Positions 42,084 to 49,117 of a DNA stretch of 64,000 nucleotides are shown piece after piece; within the stretch, counting starts at the first letter, position 1, and each line of letters starts with the position of its first letter. The translations under genes were made by a program, and so were the position numbers. Origin of the DNA: Olavius sp. associated proteobacterium Delta 1 (lineage in GTDB: Bacteria; Desulfobacterota; Desulfobacteria; Desulfobacterales; JAFDCJ01). The notes under the pieces were generated by a model. It worked only from the letters and a program-made list of their open reading frames with translations, did no database searches and was not told where the DNA came from. The stretch spans positions 1 to 64,000 of the forward strand of contig CACVKW010000667.1 in assembly GCA_902749685.1 (NCBI GenBank), given 5' to 3'.

Positions 42084-42451
42084 TTTCACTCCTAAATAAA
42101 TCCGCCCTGAAAAAAGCACATCCAGGGTTGTCGAATGTTCTTTATATACTGACAGTCTTTAACCCTGCCATAGCCCCCAACCTGAAGCGCACGGCTTCAA
42201 ATAGAAACGGGTTGAAAGTCGAACCTCTAAAGATAATGCAATATTTTTTTTTGACAATATCCCTTTGTTTTTTTTGTGAAACATGCCAAAATAATAGAAT
42301 AACAGATTCAAAATATTTGCATCGGGTTTTAAAGAATAAATATGCTTTAGCCACACCTGTTTTCGCTATTTTGCCGGGCGGCGTAGTTAATGGCTTTTCT
42401 GAACATAAAATCTGCTACAATTTGACACAGCAGAAACCGTTGGGGAGGTAA
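42084..42451. other. Intergenic between divergent lon and pilD
   Basis: It contains repeat copy 3 (42094-42168) next to lon, then an AT-rich stretch with T-runs. A 107-aa ORF (42128-42451) overlaps the repeat and shows no domain, so I do not call it. TTGACA occurs at 42251 and 42421 but without a fitting -10. Confidence 0.4.
42094..42168 (-). repeat. GGGCGGATTAATTAG-family repeat, copy 3
   Basis: On the minus strand it reads CTGTCAGTATATAAAGAAC, CCCTGGATGTGCTTTTTTC and GGGCGGATTTATTTAGGAG; the last bases are the lon ribosome-binding site. Confidence 0.7.
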
Positions 42452-43225
42452 ATGCCACTTTATCTGATCGCAATTTTTATTTTCATATTTGGTCTTTGCA
42501 TTGGAAGTTTTTTAAACGTCTGTATCTACCGAATACCGGCTTCACAATCAATCGCTCATCCCCGCTCCAAGTGCCAGAAATGCGACAATATAGTTGCTTT
42601 TTACGACAATATTCCGGTATTCAGTTTCCTGTGGCTCAAAGGCCGCTGCCGTCATTGTGGGACGAAGATCGGGTTGCGCTATCCCACAGTTGAACTATTA
42701 GGTGGCCTGTTTGCCCTGGCAACTTTTCTTAAATTCGGTTTGAGCGTCGAAGCGTTAATTTATTTTGCATTTATTGCCTGTTTGCTGGTAGTGACCTTCA
42801 TCGATATGGATCACCGAATTATACCCGATCTTATCAGCCTGCCAGGCATACCCATCTGCTTTGCAGCCAGTTTCGCTCTGCCCGCTGTAACTTACAAAGC
42901 GGCCCTGCTGGGTATCATTGTTGGCGGTGGCAGCTTGTTTCTGGTCGCCTGGGTCTATAGCCTCATCACCAAAAAGGAAGGCATGGGTGGCGGCGACATC
43001 AAATTACTGGCGATGATGGGAGCTCTGGTGGGTTGGCAAGGGGTCGTATTTACAATTTTTGTATCTTCGCTGGTCGGAACCCTTTCAGGATTGGCGGTCA
43101 TGCTGCAATCAGGCAAAGGCATGAAACTGGCTGTGCCGTTCGGGCCGTTTTTAGCCATCGGCGGTATAACCTATATTTTCTTCGGAACGCATTTGATCGA
43201 TTGGTATTTCAATCTACTAAGATAA
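42452..43225 (+). CDS. pilD: Prepilin peptidase (type IV leader peptidase, A24)
   Basis: Inner-membrane aspartic protease that cleaves type IV pilin and type II secretion pseudopilin leaders and N-methylates them. The conserved start GSFLNVCIYRIP, the CQKC and CRHCG zinc-binding pairs on the cytoplasmic loop (about 40-70), and the two active-site aspartates in VTFIDMDHRIIPD and GGGDIKLLAMMGA are present. About eight membrane helices can be traced over 257 aa. GGGGAGGTAA precedes the ATG. No pilin gene is in the window. Confidence 0.95.
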   Translation: MPLYLIAIFIFIFGLCIGSFLNVCIYRIPASQSIAHPRSKCQKCDNIVAFYDNIPVFSFLWLKGRCRHCGTKIGLRYPTVELLGGLFALATFLKFGLSVEALIYFAFIACLLVVTFIDMDHRIIPDLISLPGIPICFAASFALPAVTYKAALLGIIVGGGSLFLVAWVYSLITKKEGMGGGDIKLLAMMGALVGWQGVVFTIFVSSLVGTLSGLAVMLQSGKGMKLAVPFGPFLAIGGITYIFFGTHLIDWYFNLLR

Positions 43226-43259
43226 TACTTGGCGAACTGTGATTTGAAAGATTAAGGAA

Positions 43260-43985
43260 ATGAAAGTTGCTATAATTTCTGATATTCACGGGAATTTCGA
43301 TGCCTTCCAGGAGGTATTGGCAGATATTGATAAATCAAAGGTTGATCGGATTGTTAGTCTGGGAGACAATATCGGCTATGGTCCGGAGCCGGATCGGGTT
43401 ATTCAGAAAATTATGGAGCGGGACATACCATCCGTTCAAGGTAACCATGAACTGGCGGTAAAAGACGAAGAATATTTAAACTGGTTCAATCCGGTGGCCC
43501 GTAAATCACTGATTATGACCCGTGAACTGCTCAGTGAATCATCTATTCAATTTGTAACGGAACTTGAGACTTTTCTCACACTGGATGACTGCCGCTACGT
43601 TCACGGCTTTCCGCCGGACTCTCCCCTGATTTACATGTTCCAGGCATCCGAGAGCCGTAAAAAACAAATCTTTGAAGAAATCCCGCAAAGACTCAGTTTT
43701 ATCGGTCACACCCATACCCTTGAGATGATCGGCTATGATGGAAAAATCATGGAATACATTGATCTTCCCCAGGGAATAACCAGTCTCGAAGGAAATAAAA
43801 AGTATATCATCAATATCGGCAGTGTCGGACAACCCCGAGATACCAGCAACGATGCGAAATACGTAATCTGGGATTCTTCAGCAGATACCATCGAGGTCAG
43901 ATTCATCTCTTATGACATTGCTGCGGTTGTTCAAAAAATAAAGGTCGCGGGTCTGCCCGAAGATCACGCCAACCGGCTTTGGTGA
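43260..43985 (+). CDS. Calcineurin-like metallophosphoesterase
   Basis: 241-aa dimetal phosphoesterase of the PrpE/YfcE-like group. Metal motifs in order: SDIHGNFDA (8-16), GDNIGYGPEPD (near 38-48), GNHELAV (near 61), and IGHTHT (near 148). It could hydrolyse a phosphodiester, nucleotide or phosphoprotein; specificity is not readable. It lies 34 nt after pilD on the same strand and may share its transcript. Confidence 0.9.
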   Translation: MKVAIISDIHGNFDAFQEVLADIDKSKVDRIVSLGDNIGYGPEPDRVIQKIMERDIPSVQGNHELAVKDEEYLNWFNPVARKSLIMTRELLSESSIQFVTELETFLTLDDCRYVHGFPPDSPLIYMFQASESRKKQIFEEIPQRLSFIGHTHTLEMIGYDGKIMEYIDLPQGITSLEGNKKYIINIGSVGQPRDTSNDAKYVIWDSSADTIEVRFISYDIAAVVQKIKVAGLPEDHANRLW

Positions 43986-44035
43986 CATAGGTTCAGCGGC
44001 TCAGCCTGCGACGAGTTCCCCTCGACGTGCTCGGG

Positions 44036-44056
44036 CCCTGAGCTTGTCGAACGGCA
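44036..44056. repeat. GAGCxTGTCGAACGG short repeat, copy 2
   Basis: CCCTGAGCTTGTCGAACGG, like 9014-9042, preceded by a GGTTCAGCGGCTCAG stutter and CTCGACGTGCTCGGG. It lies between the convergent phosphoesterase and korC genes. Confidence 0.45.
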
Positions 44057-44086
44057 ACCAAGCCGGGTTCAACTTTCAATCTTCAA

Positions 44087-44632
44087 TTAACGTTTAAATT
44101 CCCTTCCAATCCCCAAACCCAAATCCAGAGCTTGGTGGTTGAGATCCAGAAAGTCGGCAGGAATCCGGTTTTCAAGAACCTTCATAATGGCCTCGGGATT
44201 AATCAAGTCTACCATTTCTATCACGGCACCCAGCATGCAAATATTAAATACAATCGGCTTGCCGATCTTGTCCATAACGTTTTGAAACATGGGGAGCTCT
44301 CTTTGCTGGGCGTCGACTTTTTTATGGGTTTTTACGTATCGGGTATCGGTAACCAGCAGCCCCCCCGGACGAACAATGGGGTAAAATTTGTTATATGCCT
44401 CCTGGGTGAGGCAAACCAGCAGATTGGGTTGAATCACTTTTGGATAATCAATCGTCGAGTCGGAGATTATGACATCGGATCTGGTAGCACCACCCCGGGC
44501 CTCAGCGCCGTATGATTGAGATTGCACTGCATTCAGTTTTTCATACAAGACCGCTGCTTCAGCAAGAATAATGGTTGCTGTAATTACCCCCTGACCGCCG
44601 GAGCCTGAAAATACCATCCTGCATCGTTCCAT
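44087..44632 (-). CDS. korC: 2-oxoacid:ferredoxin oxidoreductase, gamma subunit
   Basis: 181-aa gamma subunit of a four-part 2-oxoglutarate (or related 2-oxoacid) oxidoreductase. It begins with the typical VFSGSGGQGVITATIILAEA and has QSQSYGAEARGGATRSDVII, where the gamma chain meets CoA. It is last of korD-korA-korB-korC, with gaps of 2-9 nt. Confidence 0.93.
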   Translation of the reverse strand: MERCRMVFSGSGGQGVITATIILAEAAVLYEKLNAVQSQSYGAEARGGATRSDVIISDSTIDYPKVIQPNLLVCLTQEAYNKFYPIVRPGGLLVTDTRYVKTHKKVDAQQRELPMFQNVMDKIGKPIVFNICMLGAVIEMVDLINPEAIMKVLENRIPADFLDLNHQALDLGLGIGREFKR

Positions 44633-44634
44633 GG

Positions 44635-45438
44635 TTAGCTGCCCTCCATCGCCTTTTCGACGATCTTATCATATTCATTGCAGTATTCCGGTCTTTCAGT
44701 CTGTACGAAGATGCCCCGCTCTATTAATTCTGGATTTTCCTGTTTCGCTTTAGACCCGATGGGCGTGGTATTATCCTTAAACCATTTCACCATATCCACG
44801 GCATCACCGGCTTTATTCTTACGTCCAAAATAAGTCGGACACTGGCTTAAAATCTCCACCACCGAAAATCCCTCGTGCAGTATAGCTTTTTTAATAATAT
44901 CGGTTATTTGCTGAACATGATAGCTGGTAGTGCGGGCCACAAAAGTCGCTCCGGCTGCTTTGGACAACTCTACCACATCAAAGGCGTAATCGATAGTGGC
45001 AAAAGGTGCCGTTGTGGCCTTTATGCCCGTACCCGAGAGGGGTGAAAACTGTCCCCCGGTCATACCGTAAATTCTGTTATTCATCACAATGGCCGTGATA
45101 TCAATATTTCTGCGCGCAGCATGTATAAAATGATTGCCGCCGATAGCCAGGGCATCGCCATCTCCCATGGGGACGACCAGATTTAACTCCGGGTGACTCA
45201 TTTTCACTCCGGTGGCAAAGGCCAATGCCCGACCATGAATCGTGTGCAATGTGTGAAAATCGACATATCCACTAATTCTTGCCGAACAACCGATACCGGA
45301 TACCATAACGATCTCATTTTTGCTCATGCCCAGTTTTTCGACGGCTTGCAGCAGGCCGTTAAGCACCATGCCATGACCGCATCCGGGACACCACAGGTGT
45401 GGAAAAAATCGCTCCCTCAGATAATCCTTGACCGCCAT
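44635..45438 (-). CDS. korB: 2-oxoacid:ferredoxin oxidoreductase, beta subunit (TPP-binding)
   Basis: Carries thiamine pyrophosphate: LWCPGCGHGMVLN at the start, GIGCSARISGYVDFHTLHTI, the Mg-TPP motif GDGDALAIGGNHFIHAARRN and NNRIYGMTGGQFSP. At 267 aa it fits the Kor type, which lacks the beta-subunit cluster extension of pyruvate oxidoreductases. The complex turns 2-oxoacid, CoA and oxidised ferredoxin into acyl-CoA, CO2 and reduced ferredoxin, or the reverse for CO2 fixation. Confidence 0.94.
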   Translation of the reverse strand: MAVKDYLRERFFPHLWCPGCGHGMVLNGLLQAVEKLGMSKNEIVMVSGIGCSARISGYVDFHTLHTIHGRALAFATGVKMSHPELNLVVPMGDGDALAIGGNHFIHAARRNIDITAIVMNNRIYGMTGGQFSPLSGTGIKATTAPFATIDYAFDVVELSKAAGATFVARTTSYHVQQITDIIKKAILHEGFSVVEILSQCPTYFGRKNKAGDAVDMVKWFKDNTTPIGSKAKQENPELIERGIFVQTERPEYCNEYDKIVEKAMEGS

Positions 45439-45441
45439 GTT

Positions 45442-46590
45442 TCAAACCCCCCTTCCCTGGATTAATCGCAATATGTTCAAGATATCCTCCGGTGTGATGA
45501 AGACACTATCGATACGATTGGCAAGAAAAACCTTTTGAGGTTCGTCCACAGCCATTTTTACTTCTCGGAGCATCTGTCCCATATTCAATTCTACCACAAT
45601 AACCGATTTCGCGTTTGCGCATTTATCACGCACAATGTCCTCGGGAAATGGCCACAGCGTCTGCAATTCGAGTAGTCCCAGTTTCTCTCCGCGCATACGC
45701 CGGTTTTCGACAACATGCCGGGCCGAGCGTGCCGCCGATCCGTAAGAAATCAGCAAATGCTCAGCATCTTCGAGATAATACTCTTTGTAGCGCGCGATCA
45801 GATTGGTTCGATTTTCAATTTTATCAACCAAATGACGCAACAGTCCGTGGACCGCTCTCGGTTCGCTGGAGGGGAATCCCCACATATCGTGAAACAATCC
45901 AGTAACATTGTAACGGTGAACTCCGCCAAAATCCGACATGGGCAGTCGACCGTCTTCGCGCGGTAGATATGGATGATAGTCAACCCCTTCTTTGACCGAA
46001 GTTCTAAGTCGTTCCACCAAAGGCAATATACCGGATTCCGGTATTACCAGACGTTCGCGCATGTGAGCCACCACCTCGTCAAACAATAATATGACCGGTG
46101 TACGATATGTTTCAGCCAAATTGAACGCTTCAACCGTTACGGCAAACACATCCTGGTGATTGGAAGCCGTCATCGCAATGATCGCATGATCCCCGTGAGT
46201 TCCCCAGCGTGCCTGGTTAATGTCACCCTGGCTGCCATGGGTCGGAATTCCGGTAGAGGGACCACCACGCTGAACGTTAACAATCACACACGGGATTTCC
46301 GTCATAACCGCATATCCGAGAGCTTCCTGCATCAATGAGAAGCCTGGCCCACTGGTGGCCGTCATGACTTTACGCCCGGTAAGTGAGGCACCGATAATGG
46401 CGCACAATGATGCGATCTCATCTTCCATCTGAATAAACTTGCCGCCTGCGGCTGGAAGCCGATAGGCCAACAACTCGGCAATCTCAGAGGAAGGGGTAAT
46501 CGGATAACCAGCGTAGAAGTCCAGTCCCGCGTATAATGCGGCTTCAACACAGGCCTCGTTGCCTTGCACAAATTTTATTATGTCGCCCAT
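45442..46590 (-). CDS. korA: 2-oxoacid:ferredoxin oxidoreductase, alpha subunit
   Basis: 382-aa alpha chain with pyrimidine-binding domain I (AGLDFYAGYPITPSSEI, then TATSGPGFSLMQEALGYAVM) and domain II from about 250 on. GGPSTGIPTHGSQGDINQAR is a hallmark of the Kor/Vor group. The start lies 9 nt after korD. Whether 2-oxoglutarate or a branched 2-oxoacid is the substrate cannot be fixed from sequence. Confidence 0.94.
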   Translation of the reverse strand: MGDIIKFVQGNEACVEAALYAGLDFYAGYPITPSSEIAELLAYRLPAAGGKFIQMEDEIASLCAIIGASLTGRKVMTATSGPGFSLMQEALGYAVMTEIPCVIVNVQRGGPSTGIPTHGSQGDINQARWGTHGDHAIIAMTASNHQDVFAVTVEAFNLAETYRTPVILLFDEVVAHMRERLVIPESGILPLVERLRTSVKEGVDYHPYLPREDGRLPMSDFGGVHRYNVTGLFHDMWGFPSSEPRAVHGLLRHLVDKIENRTNLIARYKEYYLEDAEHLLISYGSAARSARHVVENRRMRGEKLGLLELQTLWPFPEDIVRDKCANAKSVIVVELNMGQMLREVKMAVDEPQKVFLANRIDSVFITPEDILNILRLIQGRGV

Positions 46591-46599
46591 CTGGATAAC

Positions 46600-46806
46600 C
46601 TATTCTTCTATTTCTATTTCAATTGCTAAATCCGGGCATCGGAGTTCACAAAGCTTGCAACAAATGCAGTCCTGCGGCCTTACCGCCGTGACCTTGTCCC
46701 GGCTGTCAAGCTCCAGGACGTTTTTCGGACAAAATTCCACGCAGATACCGCAGCCTTTACACCAATCCCGGTTAATATGATGCTGCTTTAACTTAGGTTT
46801 CCCCAT
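46600..46806 (-). CDS. korD: 2-oxoacid:ferredoxin oxidoreductase, delta subunit (2[4Fe-4S])
   Basis: 68-aa ferredoxin-like subunit with two cluster motifs, CKGCGICVEFCP and CICCKLCELRCP. It transfers electrons from the TPP centre to external ferredoxin. The ATG (46804-46806) has AGAGGAATACTCA upstream. It leads the operon, with a predicted promoter and an FNR-like box in front. Confidence 0.94.
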   Translation of the reverse strand: MGKPKLKQHHINRDWCKGCGICVEFCPKNVLELDSRDKVTAVRPQDCICCKLCELRCPDLAIEIEIEE

Positions 46807-46844
46807 TGAGTATTCCTCTTAATACAGTATCATGATTTTTCATA

Positions 46845-46862
46845 TTGTTTACGATCAATTAG
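46845..46862 (-). promoter_or_regulatory. FNR/CRP-like box at the kor promoter
   Basis: TTGTTTACGATCAATTAG, identical (inverted) to 5538-5555. The core TTGTTTACGATCAA differs from TTGAT-N4-ATCAA at one position, and ATTG-N8-CAAT arms are perfect. It covers about +1 to +17 of the predicted kor start, a position that would block transcription if bound. Confidence 0.45.
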
Positions 46863-46867
46863 TTTTA

Positions 46868-46896
46868 ACCCTATTCGCTTACTATAGTATTGTCAA
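46868..46896 (-). promoter_or_regulatory. Promoter of korDABC
   Basis: Minus strand: perfect -35 TTGACA (46891-46896), a 17-nt spacer, and a weak -10 TAGGGT (46868-46873). The start would be near 46861, about 55 nt before korD. Confidence 0.5.
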
Positions 46897-46939
46897 GGAA
46901 AACGCCCCCCAAAGTGGGGCTGCTTCATATGGACAAGAC

Positions 46940-47062
46940 GAATGCGCAGCATTAAGTGATTAACCGGCTGAAGCTTCGATCAAACAACACCCGACAGTCT
47001 TCGAAGAATAATTTGTAAGACTGAATGTGCTAGTTTTCCGGGCGGATTAAGCGGATTAATTA
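46940..47062 (+). repeat. GGGCGGATTAATTAG-family repeat, copy 4 (full length)
   Basis: About 123 bp: AATGCGCAGCATTAAGTGAT, CCGGCTGAAGC, ACAGTCTTCGAAGAATAAT, CTGAATGTGCTAGTTTTCC, then GGGCGGATTAAGCGGATTAA, with a doubled end. It stops just before the mltG promoter. Confidence 0.75.
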
Positions 47063-47072
47063 TAATACCCCT

Positions 47073-47102
47073 TTGACAAATTACGGAATTTTTTACTATG
47101 CT
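47073..47102 (+). promoter_or_regulatory. Promoter of mltG
   Basis: -35 TTGACA (47073-47078), an 18-nt spacer and -10 TATGCT (47097-47102) give a start near 47109. The ATG at 47098 lies inside the -10 box, so it cannot be the start of translation from this promoter. Confidence 0.6.
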
Positions 47103-47160
47103 TATCCTAGACCCAGTCATTTTTTTTCATTGCCGTTGCGCGAGGGGAGCATTTTTTATA

Positions 47161-48171
47161 TTGAAAAAAGCACTACTGCTGATCGGCATTTCTATTTTCT
47201 TGATTGTTTGCGCCGGTTTAGGGATATATATTGAGCTCAGGATGTATGCTGATGTACCGGCGCAAGCAAACAATACCCATCAAGTCGTCATTAATGTGCG
47301 TCAAGGCCAATCCTTACAGAACACAGCCGACTTGCTTTACCAAAAAAACATTATTAAAAATTCATTAAAACTAGTTATAATTGCACGTGTTAAAGGCTAT
47401 GATAAACGCCTCAAAGCCGGTGAATATTTGCTGTCAGCAGCCATGACACCCCGACAAATCCTGGAAATCATGGTCAAAGGCGAGGTCAAGCTTCATAAGC
47501 TGACCGTACCGGAAGGCTATAATACCTACCAAATTGCTGAGTTGGTATCTCGGGCAGGATTTGGCACCAAAGACGAGTTTCGCAAAGCGGCCTCAGACGC
47601 CGCCCTGGCGCACAAATTGGGCCTGGAGGCAGATTTATTAGAAGGGTATTTGTTTCCTGATACCTATTTTTTCCCGAAAGATGTCACTGTGGAAAAGATT
47701 ATATCGACCATGGTGCAGCGATTTCGGTCAATTTTTAAACCCGAGTGGAAAGATCGTGCCAAGAGCAACGGATTCTCAGTGCACCAGGTTGTTACACTGG
47801 CATCAATCATTGAAAAGGAAACCGGAGCTCCCTTCGAACGACCACGAATCTCTTCAGTTTTTCACAACCGATTAAGAAAAAAAATGCGCTTGGAATCGGA
47901 TCCGACAGTGATATACGGTATTAAAAATTTCGACGGCAATCTGACTCGCAAACACTTGAAAACCCGCACTCCTTACAATACCTATAAAATCAGAGGACTT
48001 CCCGTCGGCCCCATAGCCAATCCCGGGCGTGCGTCTTTGGAGGCAGCCCTCTTCCCGGAAAAAACAGCCTATATTTACTTTGTTTCGAAAAAAGACACCA
48101 CTCACCATTTTTCAACTAATCTGAAGGAACATAATCGCGCGGTTCGAAAGTATCAATTGGGCCGGAAATAA
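47161..48171 (+). CDS. mltG: Endolytic transglycosylase MltG (YceG-like)
   Basis: Inner-membrane lytic transglycosylase that cuts nascent glycan strands and sets their length. I choose the TTG at 47161 (336 aa), because GAGGGGAGC lies upstream and the ATG at 47098 falls in the promoter. A single membrane anchor covers residues about 4-24 (ALLLIGISIFLIVCAGLGIY). Next come a LysM-like domain (VNVRQGQSLQNTADLLYQ) and the catalytic glutamate in SIIEKETGAPFERPRISSVF. RLESDPTVIYG, RTPYNTYKIRGLPVGPI and NPGRASLEAALFP follow. It appears monocistronic. Confidence 0.93.
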   Translation: MKKALLLIGISIFLIVCAGLGIYIELRMYADVPAQANNTHQVVINVRQGQSLQNTADLLYQKNIIKNSLKLVIIARVKGYDKRLKAGEYLLSAAMTPRQILEIMVKGEVKLHKLTVPEGYNTYQIAELVSRAGFGTKDEFRKAASDAALAHKLGLEADLLEGYLFPDTYFFPKDVTVEKIISTMVQRFRSIFKPEWKDRAKSNGFSVHQVVTLASIIEKETGAPFERPRISSVFHNRLRKKMRLESDPTVIYGIKNFDGNLTRKHLKTRTPYNTYKIRGLPVGPIANPGRASLEAALFPEKTAYIYFVSKKDTTHHFSTNLKEHNRAVRKYQLGRK

Positions 48172-48284
48172 GAAATCCGCCGATTAGATTGCCGCCTAGC
48201 GCTTGACTCTGAAATATACCACCCTTAGTTTCAATTTACGGAATTTACAACCCTGGATGCTTTTATCAGGGCGGATTAATTAGG
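48171..48284 (+). repeat. GGGCGGATTAATTAG-family repeat, copy 5
   Basis: Reads AAATCCGCCGATTAG at its left end (an inverted copy of the right end), AGTTTCAATTTACGG, CCCTGGATGCTTTTATC and GGGCGGATTAATTAGGAG. The last bases give the ribosome site of the next gene. It forms an inverted pair with copy 6 at 48834-48912. Confidence 0.7.
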
Positions 48285-48292
48285 AGCTGATT

Positions 48293-48529
48293 ATGACGTC
48301 TATCGAAAAGAAGAGACAAACCTTCATTATTGACCTTGAAAAACTCAATACTCTCAATGCCGAGGGATGTGCGGCATGTGGCCGCAAATTTACTTTGGGC
48401 GAAACGGTTGTAAAAGCTTGCGGCGCCTGGGAAGGCCCCCCGAAACTGATTCACCAAAACGAAGCCGTGTGGGATGTGAATACCACGACATACTTTGAAA
48501 GGCGCTGCTACGATTCTCGCAAAGTTTAA
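48293..48529 (+). CDS. Small cysteine-containing protein of unknown function
   Basis: 78 aa, start supported by TTAGGAGCTGATT. After a charged start, residues about 12-18 (FIIDLEKL) precede AEGCAACGRKFTLGE, a CxxC pair at about 27-30. A third cysteine follows (VVKACGAWEG) and a fourth near the end (ERRCYDS), which could complete a zinc site. LIHQNEAVWDVNTTTYFERR resembles the end of small LIM- or HNH-flank-like zinc proteins, without a firm match. I do not recognise a named family. It is bracketed, with the small RNA, by inverted repeat copies 5 and 6. Confidence 0.7.
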   Translation: MTSIEKKRQTFIIDLEKLNTLNAEGCAACGRKFTLGETVVKACGAWEGPPKLIHQNEAVWDVNTTTYFERRCYDSRKV

Positions 48530-48650
48530 TAGTTTGTGACAAATTTGAGCGTCGATAACTTGACATTTTTCGTCAGATACCCGCTGATGTTATCCGCTGA
48601 AATATTTGTAAGAGGCTGATATTAAATAGTTTATGGAAAATTCATGAGAC

Positions 48651-48665
48651 TGGCACAAAAATTGT
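48651..48665 (+). promoter_or_regulatory. Sigma-54 (RpoN) promoter candidate
   Basis: TGGCAC-AAAAA-TTGT matches the -24/-12 consensus TGGCAC-N5-TTGC with the right spacing, one base off at the end. The predicted start is near 48677. A sigma-70-like AT-rich stretch TATTAAAT overlaps, so the sigma factor used is an inference. Confidence 0.55.
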
Positions 48666-48676
48666 ATGCATATTAA

Positions 48677-48820
48677 ATATACCCTGTTTTTAACGGTCTC
48701 GGACGACTCCTCACCTGACCTGGGTGACGGCTCAACCGAACTGATCAGTGCCTAGGAACTGAAAAATAAGATCATTCCAGGCAAAAGGAGCAGAGTCAAA
48801 ATTGACTCTGCTCTTTTATT
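48677..48820 (+). ncRNA. Putative sigma-54-dependent small RNA
   Basis: About 145 nt between the sigma-54-type promoter and the terminator. Three hairpins can be drawn: TCACC/GGTGA (48711-48715 with 48723-48727), TGCCTAGGAA/TTCCAGGCA with one bulge (48749-48758 with 48775-48783), and the terminator. GGA triplets occur at three places (TCGGACG, TAGGAAC, AAGGAGC), as in RsmA/CsrA-binding RNAs. A 29-codon frame from ATG 48666 to TAG 48755 begins upstream of the predicted start and has no ribosome site, so I favour non-coding. I recognise no named RNA family. Confidence 0.5.
48787..48820 (+). terminator. Strong intrinsic terminator of the small RNA
   Basis: A perfect 12-bp inverted repeat (GAGCAGAGTCAA/TTGACTCTGCTC) is followed by TTTTATT. 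Confidence 0.85.
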
Positions 48821-48833
48821 ATCGACAAATGGT

Positions 48834-48912
48834 TAAATTAATCCGCCCTATAAAATGGCAAATACAGGGCTGTAAATGGTACTTTGAAGACTGAAGAATG
48901 TGGTTCGATTGA
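48834..48912 (-). repeat. GGGCGGATTAATTAG-family repeat, copy 6
   Basis: Minus strand: TTCTTCAGTCTTCAAAGTAC, CCCTGTATTTGCCATTTTA, TAGGGCGGATTAATTTAACC. It is inverted with respect to copy 5. Confidence 0.7.
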
Positions 48913-49117
48913 AGGTCTGACGGATCATTTGCTTTAGGCTGTGCATATTTTTTTGTTGTTGTTCAGGGCGGGGTATTTATCCCAAATAATTCAAGTTTGG
49001 TCCTGGAACAGCCGATAAGGATTTCAGATAAACACTCAGTCACTAAGCTTACGAAGGCACAAACAATGAATCGCGTCACATGAATTTCTCAGAGAAATTA
49101 AATGGCTAAAAACTAAG

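Larger units (their letters stand above)
48530..49117. other. 588-nt non-coding region with small RNA and repeat copy 6
   Basis: It contains a sigma-54-type promoter (48651-48665), a putative small RNA ending in a strong terminator (48787-48820), and repeat copy 6 (48834-48912). The last 200 nt before the GGDEF-EAL gene show no clear feature. Confidence 0.5.

Noticed and set aside
42128-42451. 107-aa ORF between lon and pilD
   Set aside because: It overlaps a dispersed repeat, has no domain and no ribosome site.
46904-46920. GCCCCCCAAAGTGGGGC as a terminator for korD-upstream transcription
   Set aside because: Five-bp stem with no T-run on either strand.
47098-47160. ATG start 63 nt upstream for mltG
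   Set aside because: The ATG is inside the predicted -10 box and gives a Cys/Phe-rich lead peptide; the TTG at 47161 has a ribosome site.
48666-48755. 29-codon frame starting MHIKYTLFLTV within the small-RNA region
   Set aside because: Its ATG lies upstream of the predicted transcription start and there is no ribosome site; kept only as an alternative to test.
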